This document shows, piece after piece, positions 50,187 through 59,147 of a stretch of 64,000 nt of DNA (position 1 is its first letter; each line of letters opens with the position of its first letter). Under the pieces are notes generated by a model. The model was not told the origin of the DNA and made no database searches. It worked only from the letters and a program-made list of their open reading frames with translations. Source of the stretch: Serratia inhibens (GTDB lineage Bacteria > Pseudomonadota > Gammaproteobacteria > Enterobacterales > Enterobacteriaceae); contig NZ_QYYG01000001.1 in NCBI RefSeq assembly GCF_003591175.1, positions 1,736,001 to 1,800,000 on the forward strand, written 5' to 3'. The translations under genes were made by a program, and so were the position numbers.

Positions 50187-50726
50187 TTAGATAGTGCCGC
50201 AAACTTTATCTGTCAGTTCCGCAGGGAACTGCATAGCCTGCATGATGTGTTCAACCATGCTGCGTTTACGACCGGTGTTGGTATTGGTGATCACCCAGTA
50301 AGGCGTACCCGGAACGTGCTTTGGCTTGGTATGAGTTCCGTTCGCCAGCAGGGTTTGTTGATCGCCGGCAAAATAGGTGCGGGTGCGGCCATGCAATGCA
50401 TCGGTAGCTGCGGCAAAGCCCGCCGCATCGAGGGTATACAAGGTCGAAAGTACCAGCATAAAACGATTAACCGCTCTGCTCTGTTCGGCATATTCGTCCG
50501 ACAGCAACAGTTCGCGCACTGCGCGTACACGATCGCGAGGACGCTGCGCGGCAACGGTTTTTTCCTGCTCGGCACTCTGAGCACTGGCGACAGGCGCGGC
50601 GCGCAATGGCTGGCCTGCGGTAAACTTCAACATACGGCGCAAAATATCGGACGCGCTCTCACCAATATGTTGCGTGTGGCTGGCAATATAACGGTAAAGC
50701 TCTTCGTCGACTTCAATAGTTTTCAT
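50187..50726 (-). CDS. seqA: Replication initiation negative modulator SeqA
   Basis: SeqA, 179 residues, binds hemimethylated GATC to sequester oriC. The N-terminal oligomerisation domain is MKTIEVDEELYRYIASHTQHIGESASDILRRML. The DNA-binding domain (about 65-179) has NGTHTKPKHVPGTPYWVITN. It is divergent from ybfF and 77 bases upstream of pgm. Confidence 0.97.
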   Translation of the reverse strand: MKTIEVDEELYRYIASHTQHIGESASDILRRMLKFTAGQPLRAAPVASAQSAEQEKTVAAQRPRDRVRAVRELLLSDEYAEQSRAVNRFMLVLSTLYTLDAAGFAAATDALHGRTRTYFAGDQQTLLANGTHTKPKHVPGTPYWVITNTNTGRKRSMVEHIMQAMQFPAELTDKVCGTI

Positions 50727-50903
50727 CTTTATCCAGTACTGTTTTTTTCTACTTAGAACCTGAAGCCAGATCCTGCATTCAAGCCATGGGATTATAAGGT
50801 TAAAAGCGCAAGGGCGAACACAACTATGTGTCTGCGGGCGGAAAATGCAGACTAATACCTATAGTCGGCGCTGCCAAGCCCGAACCTCGAAAAATCCGCG
50901 TCA

Positions 50904-50962
50904 TACCCTCCGGATTTCAAGTTGCCGCTAACCACGCTGCTGCTTGAAAGGCGACGGGCATA
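50904..50962. repeat. Internally deleted ERIC element
   Basis: Only the two ERIC termini remain: TACCCTCCGGATTTCAAGTT with GCCGC, and GCTGCTTGAAAGGCGACGGG. The usual 70-base core is missing. It lies in the seqA-ybfF intergenic region. Confidence 0.65.
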
Positions 50963-51022
50963 TTCGTCGTGTGTTTTAATCATGATACCCTAATCTGAAT
51001 CTCTCTCAGTATGAACTTCGCC

Positions 51023-51784
51023 ATGAAATTACATTATCAACTGCTGGCCACCGAGTCCGCCGCCCTGCCGGTAGTGCTGATCCACGGGCTGTTCGGCAAT
51101 CTGGATAACCTGGGCGTGCTGGCGCGCGATCTGAATCAACAGCACAGCGTGATTAAAGTCGATCTGCGCAACCACGGCCTTTCGCCGCGTTCTGCGGTAA
51201 TGACCTATCCCGAGATGGCACAGGACCTGCTGGCCCTGCTCGATGAGTTGCAGTTGGAGAAGGCGATTGTGATCGGCCACTCTATGGGCGGTAAAGCGGC
51301 GATGGCGCTGACGGCGATCGCCCCGCAACGGGTTGAAAAGCTGATTGTTATCGACGTGGCGCCGGTGGATTACCGCACTCGCCGCCACGACGAGATTTTT
51401 GCCGCCTTAACCGCGGTGAGCGCGGCCGGCATCACCCAACGCCAGCAGGCGGCGGAATTGATGCGCGGCTACCTGCAGGAAGAAGGCGTGATCCAGTTTC
51501 TGCTGAAGTCCTTTCATCAAGGCGAGTGGCGCTTTAATCTGCCGGTGCTGATCGACCAATACGAAAACGTCACCGGCTGGCAGGAAGTTCCCGCATGGCC
51601 GCACCCGACACTGTTTATCCGCGGCGGCCTGTCACCCTACGTTCAGGACAGCTACCGTGAAGATATCGCGCGCCAGTTCCCGCAGGCGCGAGCGCACGTG
51701 GTTGCCGGCACAGGCCACTGGGTTCACGCGGAAAAACCGGAGGCGGTGCTGCGCGCCATCCACCGTTTTCTCGACGAAGCCTGA
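51023..51784 (+). CDS. ybfF: Esterase YbfF (alpha/beta hydrolase)
   Basis: A 253-residue alpha/beta hydrolase with nucleophile Ser87 in GHSMGG, an HGLFGNLDNLG oxyanion loop and a C-terminal GHWVHAEKP His. E. coli YbfF has acyl-CoA/ester hydrolase activity. Start MKLHYQ aligns with E. coli; an ATG 12 bases upstream is an alternative and neither has a good ribosome site. Confidence 0.93.
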   Translation: MKLHYQLLATESAALPVVLIHGLFGNLDNLGVLARDLNQQHSVIKVDLRNHGLSPRSAVMTYPEMAQDLLALLDELQLEKAIVIGHSMGGKAAMALTAIAPQRVEKLIVIDVAPVDYRTRRHDEIFAALTAVSAAGITQRQQAAELMRGYLQEEGVIQFLLKSFHQGEWRFNLPVLIDQYENVTGWQEVPAWPHPTLFIRGGLSPYVQDSYREDIARQFPQARAHVVAGTGHWVHAEKPEAVLRAIHRFLDEA

Positions 51785-51811
51785 ATAAAAACCACCCACT
51801 GGCGAAAAAAT

Positions 51812-51840
51812 GCGCTAAAGATAACGGCTTAGCGCGTTTT
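51812..51840 (+). terminator. Probable ybfF terminator
   Basis: GCGCTAA (51812-51818) pairs with TTAGCGC (51829-51835), followed by GTTTT. The stem is short and the T-tract weak. Confidence 0.5.
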
Positions 51841-52040
51841 CGGCTCAGTTAAACATTGTCGTTGCTCTATCTGCTGGGGTAATATGGCGCGCTATAATTT
51901 TGCCGCCCTGCTCAGCGTGTTCAGTAACGTCAGGCTGGGGGTAAATTTGGGTTAGGGTTTATTGGCCCGAAGTGTGTTAACCGAACCGTCCGGAAGCGTA
52001 TACGCTTTTTGATGCAAACTCCCTTGCAGTACCGCTACCT

Positions 52041-52328
52041 ATGGCAAAAGAACAAACGGATCGCACGACGCTGGATCTGTTCGCAGATGAACGCCGTCCG
52101 GGGCGCCCGAAAACCAACCCGCTATCCCGAGATGAACAGCTTAGAATCAATAAGCGTAATCAGCTTCGACGCGATAAAGTCCGTGGCTTACGGCGTGTGG
52201 AACTGAAAATCAACGCGGATGCGGTGGACGCCCTGAACAAACTGGCGGAACAGCGCAATATCAGCCGCAGCGAGCTTATTGAGCAAATGCTGCTGGCACA
52301 ACTGGCGGATGAACAGCCGGAACATTGA
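52041..52328 (+). CDS. ybfE: LexA-regulated-type protein YbfE
   Basis: A 95-residue protein with a ribbon-helix-helix-like C-terminus (NKLAEQRNISRSELIEQMLLAQL) and a basic middle (RPGRPKTNPLSRDEQLRINKRNQLRRDK). The first 50 residues match E. coli YbfE nearly exactly. In E. coli the gene is in the LexA regulon; I find no clear LexA box here. Molecular role unknown. Confidence 0.92.
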   Translation: MAKEQTDRTTLDLFADERRPGRPKTNPLSRDEQLRINKRNQLRRDKVRGLRRVELKINADAVDALNKLAEQRNISRSELIEQMLLAQLADEQPEH

Positions 52329-52350
52329 TCTTTGCAGCCGCACATGCGGC

Positions 52351-52388
52351 ACGGTGTTATGGATGACACCGATCAACACCGTTTTATT
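52351..52388 (+). terminator. ybfE terminator
   Basis: ACGGTGTT (52351-52358) pairs with AACACCGT (52375-52382), followed by TTTATT. An inner GGTGT/ACACC pairing offers an alternative fold. Confidence 0.65.
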
Positions 52389-52557
52389 CCTCCCGGCATC
52401 GCATAAACGCGATAAAACCCTGGGGTAAATCTCTGGCATGATACGCACTTACCGGTAAGAGGCAGATTCTTGCCATGTCATCATTTTAATCGGTGTTATC
52501 GCGTTCAACGCTAACATCGTGCAATGCAATTAATTGAATTTAAAGGTTATACGCGAT

Positions 52558-53097
52558 ATGGCTAATGTAGGCATTTTCTTTGGCAGCGACACTGGCAATA
52601 CCGAAAACATTGCCAAGATGATCCAGAAAATTCTTCAGCAGCAGTTTGGCAACGAGGTGTCGGAAATCCGCGACATCGCCAAAAGCAGCAAAGAGGACCT
52701 GGAAGCTTTCGACATCCTGCTGTTGGGTATTCCTACCTGGTACTACGGCGAAGCCCAGTGCGATTGGGATGACTTCTTCCCGACGCTGGAAGAAATCGAT
52801 TTCAACGGCAAGCTGGTTGCGCTGTTCGGTTGTGGCGATCAGGAAGACTACGCGGAATATTTCTGTGATGCGATGGGCACCATCCGCGACATCATTGAGC
52901 CACGCGGCGCCGCGATTGTAGGCCACTGGCCGACCAAGGGTTACCACTTTGAAGCATCGAAAGGTTTGGCGGATGACAATTTCTTCATCGGTCTGGCGAT
53001 TGACGAAGACCGTCAACCGGAATTGACCAACGATCGCGTCGCAGCCTGGGTGAAGCAGATCAGCGAAGAACTGAGCCTGGCCGATATCGTCGGCTAA
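52558..53097 (+). CDS. fldA: Flavodoxin FldA
   Basis: Flavodoxin of 179 residues, FMN electron carrier for pyruvate formate-lyase activation, methionine synthase and isoprenoid synthesis. The FMN phosphate loop SDTGNTEN and PTWYYGEAQCDWDDF and GCGDQEDYAEYFCD loops are all present. Start MANVGIFFGS; an upstream in-frame ATG would add eight non-conserved residues. It is slightly longer than E. coli FldA owing to a few extra residues after helix 1 (ILQQQFGNEV). Confidence 0.97.
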   Translation: MANVGIFFGSDTGNTENIAKMIQKILQQQFGNEVSEIRDIAKSSKEDLEAFDILLLGIPTWYYGEAQCDWDDFFPTLEEIDFNGKLVALFGCGDQEDYAEYFCDAMGTIRDIIEPRGAAIVGHWPTKGYHFEASKGLADDNFFIGLAIDEDRQPELTNDRVAAWVKQISEELSLADIVG

Positions 53098-53419
53098 CCC
53101 TCAAAGGTTGAACAAAAGCCCTGCAAAGTGCATAGTGTTGCCAGCAGGGCCGTTCATCGGCAGCACGGATTTCTGCAATAGAAGCTACATGTTTGTAACT
53201 TCCCACATCGTCAAGGTAGACTGAGATATCGGTTTATCCCATCCATCAAGACGTTGCGTGTGTAACATGCAATTGTGCCATGATATCTTTGTTAACAACC
53301 GGCGGTTTCCATTTGGGGCAACCGGCTCTATAATGACACGCAATTAACTCTTTGTGCCGACCGATGCCACAGGCAAAAATGCCTCAACTTGATTAGCATA
53401 GTAACAGGACTGAATCCGC
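53098..53419. promoter_or_regulatory. fldA-fur intergenic region
   Basis: A 322-base gap holding the fur promoter; TATAAT at about 53329 is a good -10. A stem CCCTGC/GCAGGG (53119-53148) follows fldA without a T-tract. A 10-codon ATG frame at 53364-53396 precedes fur and could be a leader peptide, but evidence is thin. Confidence 0.5.
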
Positions 53420-53866
53420 ATGACTGACAACAACACCGCATTGAAGAAGGCCGGCCTAAAAGTCACGCTTCCGCGACTCAAAATCCTGGAAGTACTGCAA
53501 AATCCGGAATGCCATCACGTCAGTGCGGAAGATTTGTACAAAAAACTGATCGATATGGGCGAAGAAATTGGCCTGGCGACAGTTTACCGCGTACTGAACC
53601 AGTTTGATGATGCCGGCATTGTAACCCGTCACAATTTCGAAGGCGGCAAGTCCGTGTTCGAATTGACCCAACAGCATCACCACGATCACCTGATTTGCCT
53701 GGACTGCGGCAAAGTGATCGAATTCAGCGATGAGTCTATCGAAGTGCGCCAGCGTGATATCGCCAAGCAGCATGGTATCAAGCTCACCAACCACAGCCTG
53801 TACCTGTATGGTCACTGTGAAATCGGTGATTGCCGCGAAGACGACACCTTGCACGACAAAAAATAA
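53420..53866 (+). CDS. fur: Ferric uptake regulator Fur
   Basis: Fe(II)-dependent repressor, 148 residues. DNA-binding winged helix (about 1-82) with KVTLPRLKILEVLQ and GLATVYRVLNQF; metal site HHHDHLICLDCGK with Cys93 and Cys96; dimerisation domain to the end. Gene order fldA-fur is as in E. coli. Confidence 0.98.
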   Translation: MTDNNTALKKAGLKVTLPRLKILEVLQNPECHHVSAEDLYKKLIDMGEEIGLATVYRVLNQFDDAGIVTRHNFEGGKSVFELTQQHHHDHLICLDCGKVIEFSDESIEVRQRDIAKQHGIKLTNHSLYLYGHCEIGDCREDDTLHDKK

Positions 53867-53902
53867 TGCCCTGACCGGCATTGAGAACCGCCTTAAGTAA
53901 AG

Positions 53903-53943
53903 AAAACCCCAAAAGTTGGCACTCCAACAAGTAGGGGTTTTTT
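53903..53943 (+). terminator. fur terminator
   Basis: AAAACCCC (53903-53910) pairs with GGGGTTTT (53934-53941), with an inner GTTGG/CCAAC stem and a T-tract to 53943. The A-run on the left makes it potentially bidirectional for the convergent gene at 54059. Confidence 0.85.
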
Positions 53944-54058
53944 ACTTTATCTGCTCGGCAGCAACCATGTCAAAGGCATGGAAAAATCTTAAATTCACCG
54001 GCTCTTTTAATACCCACCTCGCTTGAAAAACCCCGGTAAATAACTTCTCCCGCTTGAA

Positions 54059-55039
54059 TCAAAGTTCATCATGGTCCTCAATCTTGTCTGTCACTCCCGA
54101 AATACCGTAGATTCGCGGGTTGGGAATCGTGATCTCGTTAAATGGGATCCCCAGTACTTCGTTGGGTTTGTAAACGAGCTTGCCCTTGTTTTTTTCGAAG
54201 GTCTCGATATCGCTAGCTGACAGATCATAGAGGATCACAACTCCCGTGTTGGGGTTAAGCACCCGAACTATCTCTTGCGCAGTCACAGTAGTCATCGGTG
54301 CCCCCATCAACGTCACAAATTGAACGGCACCGTCGCTTACTGGAAACTGGGGATAATCGTAATCAAACACCATCACCTGTTGTGGGATAGGTTGGTTCTT
54401 GTTAGGACCATTGCTGATTTTCTGCGTATATTTATTGAGATTGAGCGCGTTGTCGAATCCTGTAATTATATCCCCCTCCACGATACGTCCTTCCCCCCAC
54501 ACATCCAGTAACTCGATGCTGGACGGGGTATTAGGCGATTCTGGCGATAGCGACATGGAATTGTTCGACATACTCACCTTTGCACGCCAGGCGATCTGGC
54601 CTGATTGAGTTGCCAAAAGGTAAGTTTTACTGGTATTTACAAGCGCCCTTGCACCTAGCCACCAGTTATTTGTCGATCCACTACTGCCTTGCCCCAAATA
54701 GATTGGCAACGTATCCAGCAAACTGCCATTGGGTAGCTTTAATGACAAACTCAAACCAAAATAGAAGTTAAGCTCTTTAGGTGTATTGTCCCCCGATGAT
54801 GCCGTGACCATCGCATATTTTGTATTACCCACAGTTGACTTAAAACTATTGGCTACCGATTCGGTTTTGTGGCGGCCACATGTGAAAATAATCTTCCACC
54901 TGCCATTACCTTCGTTAGAAATAGTCGGTGGGGTATCGTAAGGCTGCCCACTCGAGGCGACTTCGCTATTATCTATGTAACAGATGTTTTTAATCGCGTC
55001 ACATGTCAGAATGAATTCATTATCATGCTTGGTAGTCAT
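54059..55039 (-). CDS. Unknown protein, two-domain paralogue
   Basis: I do not recognise this 326-residue protein. Residues 1-165 (MTTKHDNEFILTCDAIKNIC, SSGQPYDTPPTI, WKIIFTCGRHKT, ELNFYFGL, LGQGSSGSTNNWWLGARALVN) are clearly paralogous to the whole product at 55170-55667. A further domain of about 160 residues follows, including VTAQEIVRVLNPNTGVVILYD and IPNPRIYGISG, loosely like a nucleotide- or SAM-binding strand-helix. No signal peptide or membrane helix. AAGAGAA precedes the ATG. Base composition is AT-richer than the flanks, which suggests transfer. Confidence 0.75.
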   Translation of the reverse strand: MTTKHDNEFILTCDAIKNICYIDNSEVASSGQPYDTPPTISNEGNGRWKIIFTCGRHKTESVANSFKSTVGNTKYAMVTASSGDNTPKELNFYFGLSLSLKLPNGSLLDTLPIYLGQGSSGSTNNWWLGARALVNTSKTYLLATQSGQIAWRAKVSMSNNSMSLSPESPNTPSSIELLDVWGEGRIVEGDIITGFDNALNLNKYTQKISNGPNKNQPIPQQVMVFDYDYPQFPVSDGAVQFVTLMGAPMTTVTAQEIVRVLNPNTGVVILYDLSASDIETFEKNKGKLVYKPNEVLGIPFNEITIPNPRIYGISGVTDKIEDHDEL

Positions 55040-55169
55040 AACATTCTCTTCTGTATGGTGATGTATTCAATATACTGCGGCAGCGAGAATGAATCATCTT
55101 GATATTCTCGAGTCATAAAAACGCTGGTGCCGCAGCTGTATTTAGGTTACAGGAAAACTCATCCGTTAT

Positions 55170-55667
55170 TTATTGACTGGACAGTGAGCAAGAGCTGTTC
55201 GACATGTTGAGAAGAGCCTTCCAGGCGATTTTGTTTGCCTGAGTACCAACAAGAAGTGCAGTACCATTAGAATTAACTAGATTGGCTGAACCTAGCCACC
55301 AGTTATTATGTGCCCCACTGCTACCCTGAGCCAGATAAATGAGCAAGTTATCAAATCCGCTAGTCTTAAATGAAATGTCCAGACCGAAGTAAAAATTCAG
55401 CTCTTCGGGTGTTTTATCCCATGAGTCTGAAGCGATTACCGTTAGCGACGAACCTCCGGTTACAGCCATAAAGCTCTTAGACACGGCAGAGGTTTTATGC
55501 CGACCGGCAGCGAAATTGATTTTCCAGCTGCCGCTACTTTGCTCAGTAATTGTGGGAGGCACATCAAAAGGTTGCCCCGAGCTAACATATGCGCTATTAG
55601 TTCGATATTCAATATTTTTAATTTCACTGTATGTGAGAATAAACTCATTATCTTGTTTTGTGGTCAT
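55170..55667 (-). CDS. Unknown protein, single-domain paralogue
   Basis: I do not recognise this 165-residue protein. It equals the N-terminal domain of the neighbouring 326-residue product, sharing MTTKxDNEFIL, SSGQPFDVPPTI, GRHKT, PEELNFYFGLDISF and LAQGSSGAHNNWWLGSANLVN. It is probably a beta-rich fold from its alternating pattern. No export signal. AAGGTGAC lies before the ATG. A 130-base gap separates the two, so each may have its own promoter. Tandem duplication with a domain gained or lost is the simple explanation. Confidence 0.75.
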   Translation of the reverse strand: MTTKQDNEFILTYSEIKNIEYRTNSAYVSSGQPFDVPPTITEQSSGSWKINFAAGRHKTSAVSKSFMAVTGGSSLTVIASDSWDKTPEELNFYFGLDISFKTSGFDNLLIYLAQGSSGAHNNWWLGSANLVNSNGTALLVGTQANKIAWKALLNMSNSSCSLSSQ

Positions 55668-56103
55668 ATGTCACCTTGGCTAGGTTTCTGGAAGAAATAA
55701 ACTCCGTCTGGCTCAGAAGCATAAGCAAAAACTTACTTATTAAGCATAGCGTAAAACAAAAAACATCAAGAAGAGAAAGACATATTTCTTGATTTACCCT
55801 CAATGTTCTATAATTTAATTTATCGATAAATAATTCCAGACATCAACTAATTGATGATAAATAATTATCAATACATCATTCCAAAGGAAAAACAAGGTCC
55901 TAATACGAAATAACAAATATGGAATTCCACCTCGGGCTTTATCCCTGTGTTTGCAGGACAAAAAAATCCCCGGACAGGCCCGGGGAAAATCACATCTGAA
56001 AGACAACAATCGCAGCGGCACTTCTCCGCGGTACTTCTCTCACTACCCACTTACACTCACTTCACCGTCAACTCACCCGCCGACACGCGGATGGGTAAAC
56101 TCG
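55668..56103. other. AT-rich intergenic stretch
   Basis: A 436-base region with no supported gene. It holds the terminator of the glycosyltransferase unit and, at 55690-55900, an AT-rich segment likely to contain the promoter of the 165-residue gene. Small open frames here lack ribosome sites. Confidence 0.55.
55960..55986 (-). terminator. Terminator of the exporter-galE-glycosyltransferase unit
   Basis: TCCCCGG (55967-55973) pairs with CCGGGGA (55980-55986), and leftward it is followed by TTTTTT. It lies 118 bases beyond the glycosyltransferase stop. Confidence 0.85.
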
Positions 56104-58065
56104 TCACAATGCATATTCAAGCAACAGCAGCCGATCGAAGAAAATCGGCCAGGCATAGTCGAAAACGCCGCGAACGCGGAACCCTTTGTTCAGGTAGATT
56201 TGGCAGGCATCACTACTTTGCCATACGCACAGCACGATATGTTTTGCCCGGCGCTGCTGCGCGCGCTGCTTAATCAGGGCAAACATCGGGTTAAAATAGC
56301 CCTGCCCGCGGAACCGGCTCTCGATGGCCAGGCTGCAGATAAAGTAATCGCCCTCCGCGCTCTGTGTTCGCACAAAACCGTCGTAGGCTTCATCAAGCGG
56401 CTTTATTTCATCGCGATATAGAGAGTTCGCCTCAACGCCATACAATTCGTCAACGCTCGCCGCCGTGAAAAATCCGACAAACGCCCCGCACCGCTCGTAA
56501 GCCAGGGTAATCAGATCCAGATAGGGGTCAATATTTTGCGCCTGCTGCAGAGAGACCAGATCCATCCCGGCCGGGTTGCCGACGGAGCAATACTCCAGGT
56601 AGCTGGTGGCAAAAATCAGCTTCGCCATGCGGGTCTTGTCCGCTTCGTCCGCCTGCCGCCCAGGCAGAAAATGCAACCCGCCCTGCGATAGCGGCAATAC
56701 CGCATCGCCCGCTCCAACGGTTGGTCGCCAGTAATTGCCTTCGTCGATCAGCCGCCGGTTATCGGTTATCAAATACTCGCCGAAAAGCCGGTTCACCCGA
56801 TCCAGCGCGCGATCATGGGACAGCACCGAATAGTAATGATAGTGATCGATATCGGACCTTATCTGCGCCGGATAGGCCATGCGCGGCACCTCATCGACGG
56901 TAAATATTTCCGCATAACGCGCCAGATCCGTCGGTTGCTCAAGCTGCCAATCCACCTGATCCAGCCGGCTTATACACTGCCGATAGCTGCGCAGTTCGTC
57001 CTCCCCCAGCGGCAGCGTCTCATTGGTGATCACGTCTTCCAACAGGCGCATGCCGCGGATACCGCAGGTCACCGCCTGCGGAACGGCGTCATAATGAACT
57101 CCGTGCTCCTTGCAAAAGCTATCGTGGCTGAGGAAAGTCCTGCCGATGTGACGGCTCCACAACAGATAAAACGCATCGAACAACTTTCTTTCATAGACGG
57201 GGTTTTTATCCGGCACTTCACCGGTTTGCGCCGCATAGATTTGATCCAGACCCACCAATATTTTGCACAGCGCCCCGTCGCCGCTGCGGCCAATGATCAT
57301 CCCGGTTTCATCCAGAAACAAATTCAACCCGCTGACGTGGCTGACTTCGCCATTGGGCAGGAGTTGAAGGTAATCCGGCACTTCCGGCTTCAGCAGGAAA
57401 AACGTCGCCGAACGGTGCGGGAGGGTGTCGATATCCATATACATTCCGCCCATTTCGATCAGGATCAAAAAGCGAAAGTAGTCAGAAAGCGTGGCGTAAT
57501 AGCGCTTATCATGGAGTGCGTGGATAAAACCCAGGTTGTCGCCGACGCTTTTTTGCGCCAGTTCGCTAAGCGAATGCACCTGCAACCGGTGGTTGCCGGC
57601 ATCGAACTCCCCCAACAGCCCACCTTCCACTTGCGCCGCGGGGGTAAAATACGCCTCGTTTTTGAGTTGCCGCGCATCCCATACCCAAAGCATCCCGACC
57701 CATTCGTCGGCGGTTGCGCTGCGAACAGCCTGCTGCGCATCTCCCCATTGGGAGATAACCTCTCTGGCATCGTCTGGAATGGCACCACCCAGCCAGATGC
57801 GGTGCAGCAATTTTTCCTGCGCGGCCAACTGGCGCGTAGGTACGCAGAATAATGAGGAGCACTGCGCAGCATCGAATAAATGCCCTTGATCAGCCAACCA
57901 GGCTCGCAGCTGGCTAACCCCTCGCTGGTATTGCCCCAGTAACGCCGGGGAAAGCTGGCGCTGATATTTCACGAACGCTAACTTCAGGTTATTAATCCAG
58001 GCCTCATAGTCGGCGCGAAACAGGTCACGCTGCATCAACCCCAAACGCTCGTCGTCAAGTTTCAT
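56104..58065 (-). CDS. TcdA/TcdB-type glycosyltransferase fused to GNAT acetyltransferase
   Basis: A 653-residue protein that joins two enzymes. The N-terminal half has glycosyltransferase sugar-binding signatures: LHRIWLGG (87-94) and SDYFRFLILIEMGGMYMDIDT with the metal-binding Asp211 and Asp213, as in large clostridial toxin-type (GT44/DXD) transferases. The C-terminal about 140 residues form a GNAT domain with CSLAIESRFRGQG (acetyl-CoA loop at 584-589) and IYLNKGF. No signal peptide. GGGAGG fixes the start at 58065, two bases after galE ends. The pairing suggests sugar transfer and acetylation of one substrate. The acceptor is unknown. Confidence 0.82.
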   Translation of the reverse strand: MKLDDERLGLMQRDLFRADYEAWINNLKLAFVKYQRQLSPALLGQYQRGVSQLRAWLADQGHLFDAAQCSSLFCVPTRQLAAQEKLLHRIWLGGAIPDDAREVISQWGDAQQAVRSATADEWVGMLWVWDARQLKNEAYFTPAAQVEGGLLGEFDAGNHRLQVHSLSELAQKSVGDNLGFIHALHDKRYYATLSDYFRFLILIEMGGMYMDIDTLPHRSATFFLLKPEVPDYLQLLPNGEVSHVSGLNLFLDETGMIIGRSGDGALCKILVGLDQIYAAQTGEVPDKNPVYERKLFDAFYLLWSRHIGRTFLSHDSFCKEHGVHYDAVPQAVTCGIRGMRLLEDVITNETLPLGEDELRSYRQCISRLDQVDWQLEQPTDLARYAEIFTVDEVPRMAYPAQIRSDIDHYHYYSVLSHDRALDRVNRLFGEYLITDNRRLIDEGNYWRPTVGAGDAVLPLSQGGLHFLPGRQADEADKTRMAKLIFATSYLEYCSVGNPAGMDLVSLQQAQNIDPYLDLITLAYERCGAFVGFFTAASVDELYGVEANSLYRDEIKPLDEAYDGFVRTQSAEGDYFICSLAIESRFRGQGYFNPMFALIKQRAQQRRAKHIVLCVWQSSDACQIYLNKGFRVRGVFDYAWPIFFDRLLLLEYAL

Positions 58066-58067
58066 CG

Positions 58068-59099
58068 TCAGCCTCCCACCAGCGGTGCACAAGAACCGTA
58101 TCCCTGTGGATTTTTGCTCTGCCAATGCCAGGCGTCGCAAACCATTTTTTCCAGGCTTCTTTTGGCTTGCCAGCCTAATTTTTCCGCCGCCAGCGTCGGA
58201 TCAGACCAGCACTCGGCAATATCTCCTGCACGGCGCGGGTTAATTTGATAGGCGATTTTAAATCCGCAGGCGCGTTCAAATGCCTGGATAATCTCCAGCA
58301 CCGAATAACCTTTGCCGGTGCCCAGGTTATACACGTTAAAACCCGGCCGCAGATTATCCAGCGCTTTCAAGTGCCCTTCGGCCAGATCCATAACGTGAAT
58401 GTAATCTCGCACCCCGGTGCCATCACTGGTGGGATAGTCGTTACCATACACCGGCAACACCGCAAGTTTGCCAATAGCCACCTGTGCCAGATAAGCCAGA
58501 AGATTATTGGGAATGCCTGCGGGATCTTCACCGATCAAACCCGACTCGTGCGCCCCGGCCGGGTTAAAGTAACGCAGCGCGGTGATCGCCATCTGCGGCG
58601 CGGTTCTGGCGAACTCCGCCAGGATCTGCTCCACAATCAGCTTGGAAGTACCGTAAGGATTCGTCGTCTGCCCGACGCGGCAACTCTCCGTCAGCGGGGT
58701 ATATTCCGCCGGCCCGTAAACGGTGGCTGACGAGCTGAAAATAAATTGCCGCACCCCGGCATGCCGCATTCTGTCCAGTACGATCAGCGAGCCGGAAATG
58801 TTATTTTGATAATACTTCAGCGGCTCTTCGGTAGACTCTCGAACCGACTTCAACCCCGCAAGATGAATAACCGCATGAATATCATGCTGGCGAAAGAGAT
58901 GATCCAGTAAATGATGTTCTTGAATATCCCCCTGATAAAAAATCACTTTTTTACCGGTCAGCCTCTCAACCCGAAACAGCGATTCCGGTGAACTGTTGGA
59001 TAAATTGTCCAACACGACAACGTCCTCTCCCCTTTCCAGCAATGCCAATACGGTATGCGAACCGATATAACCGGCGCCGCCCGTCACTAATATAGCCAT
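58068..59099 (-). CDS. galE: UDP-glucose 4-epimerase
   Basis: NAD-dependent epimerase of 343 residues. Rossmann motif VTGGAGYIGSH and the catalytic Ser124, Tyr149 and Lys153 (SSSATVYG and NPYGTSK) are intact, with YNLGTGKGYSVLEII near the C-terminus. The second of two adjacent ATGs is chosen on ribosome-site spacing. It sits outside any gal operon, between an exporter and a glycosyltransferase, so it likely supplies UDP-galactose (or UDP-GalNAc) to the latter. Confidence 0.93.
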   Translation of the reverse strand: MAILVTGGAGYIGSHTVLALLERGEDVVVLDNLSNSSPESLFRVERLTGKKVIFYQGDIQEHHLLDHLFRQHDIHAVIHLAGLKSVRESTEEPLKYYQNNISGSLIVLDRMRHAGVRQFIFSSSATVYGPAEYTPLTESCRVGQTTNPYGTSKLIVEQILAEFARTAPQMAITALRYFNPAGAHESGLIGEDPAGIPNNLLAYLAQVAIGKLAVLPVYGNDYPTSDGTGVRDYIHVMDLAEGHLKALDNLRPGFNVYNLGTGKGYSVLEIIQAFERACGFKIAYQINPRRAGDIAECWSDPTLAAEKLGWQAKRSLEKMVCDAWHWQSKNPQGYGSCAPLVGG

Positions 59100-59147
59100 C
59101 ATGTATCCTTGTTTGTGTTTAAAAATAAACGACTCACTCAGAAACCA

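Noticed and set aside
53364-53396. 10-codon leader frame (MPQAKMPQLD) before fur
   Set aside because: E. coli fur has an upstream translated leader, but this frame is much shorter, lacks a clear ribosome site and I cannot show homology.
56104-58065. Full large clostridial-type toxin
   Set aside because: Only the glycosyltransferase signature is shared; the cysteine protease, translocation and repeat-binding regions of TcdA/TcdB are absent and a GNAT domain takes their place.
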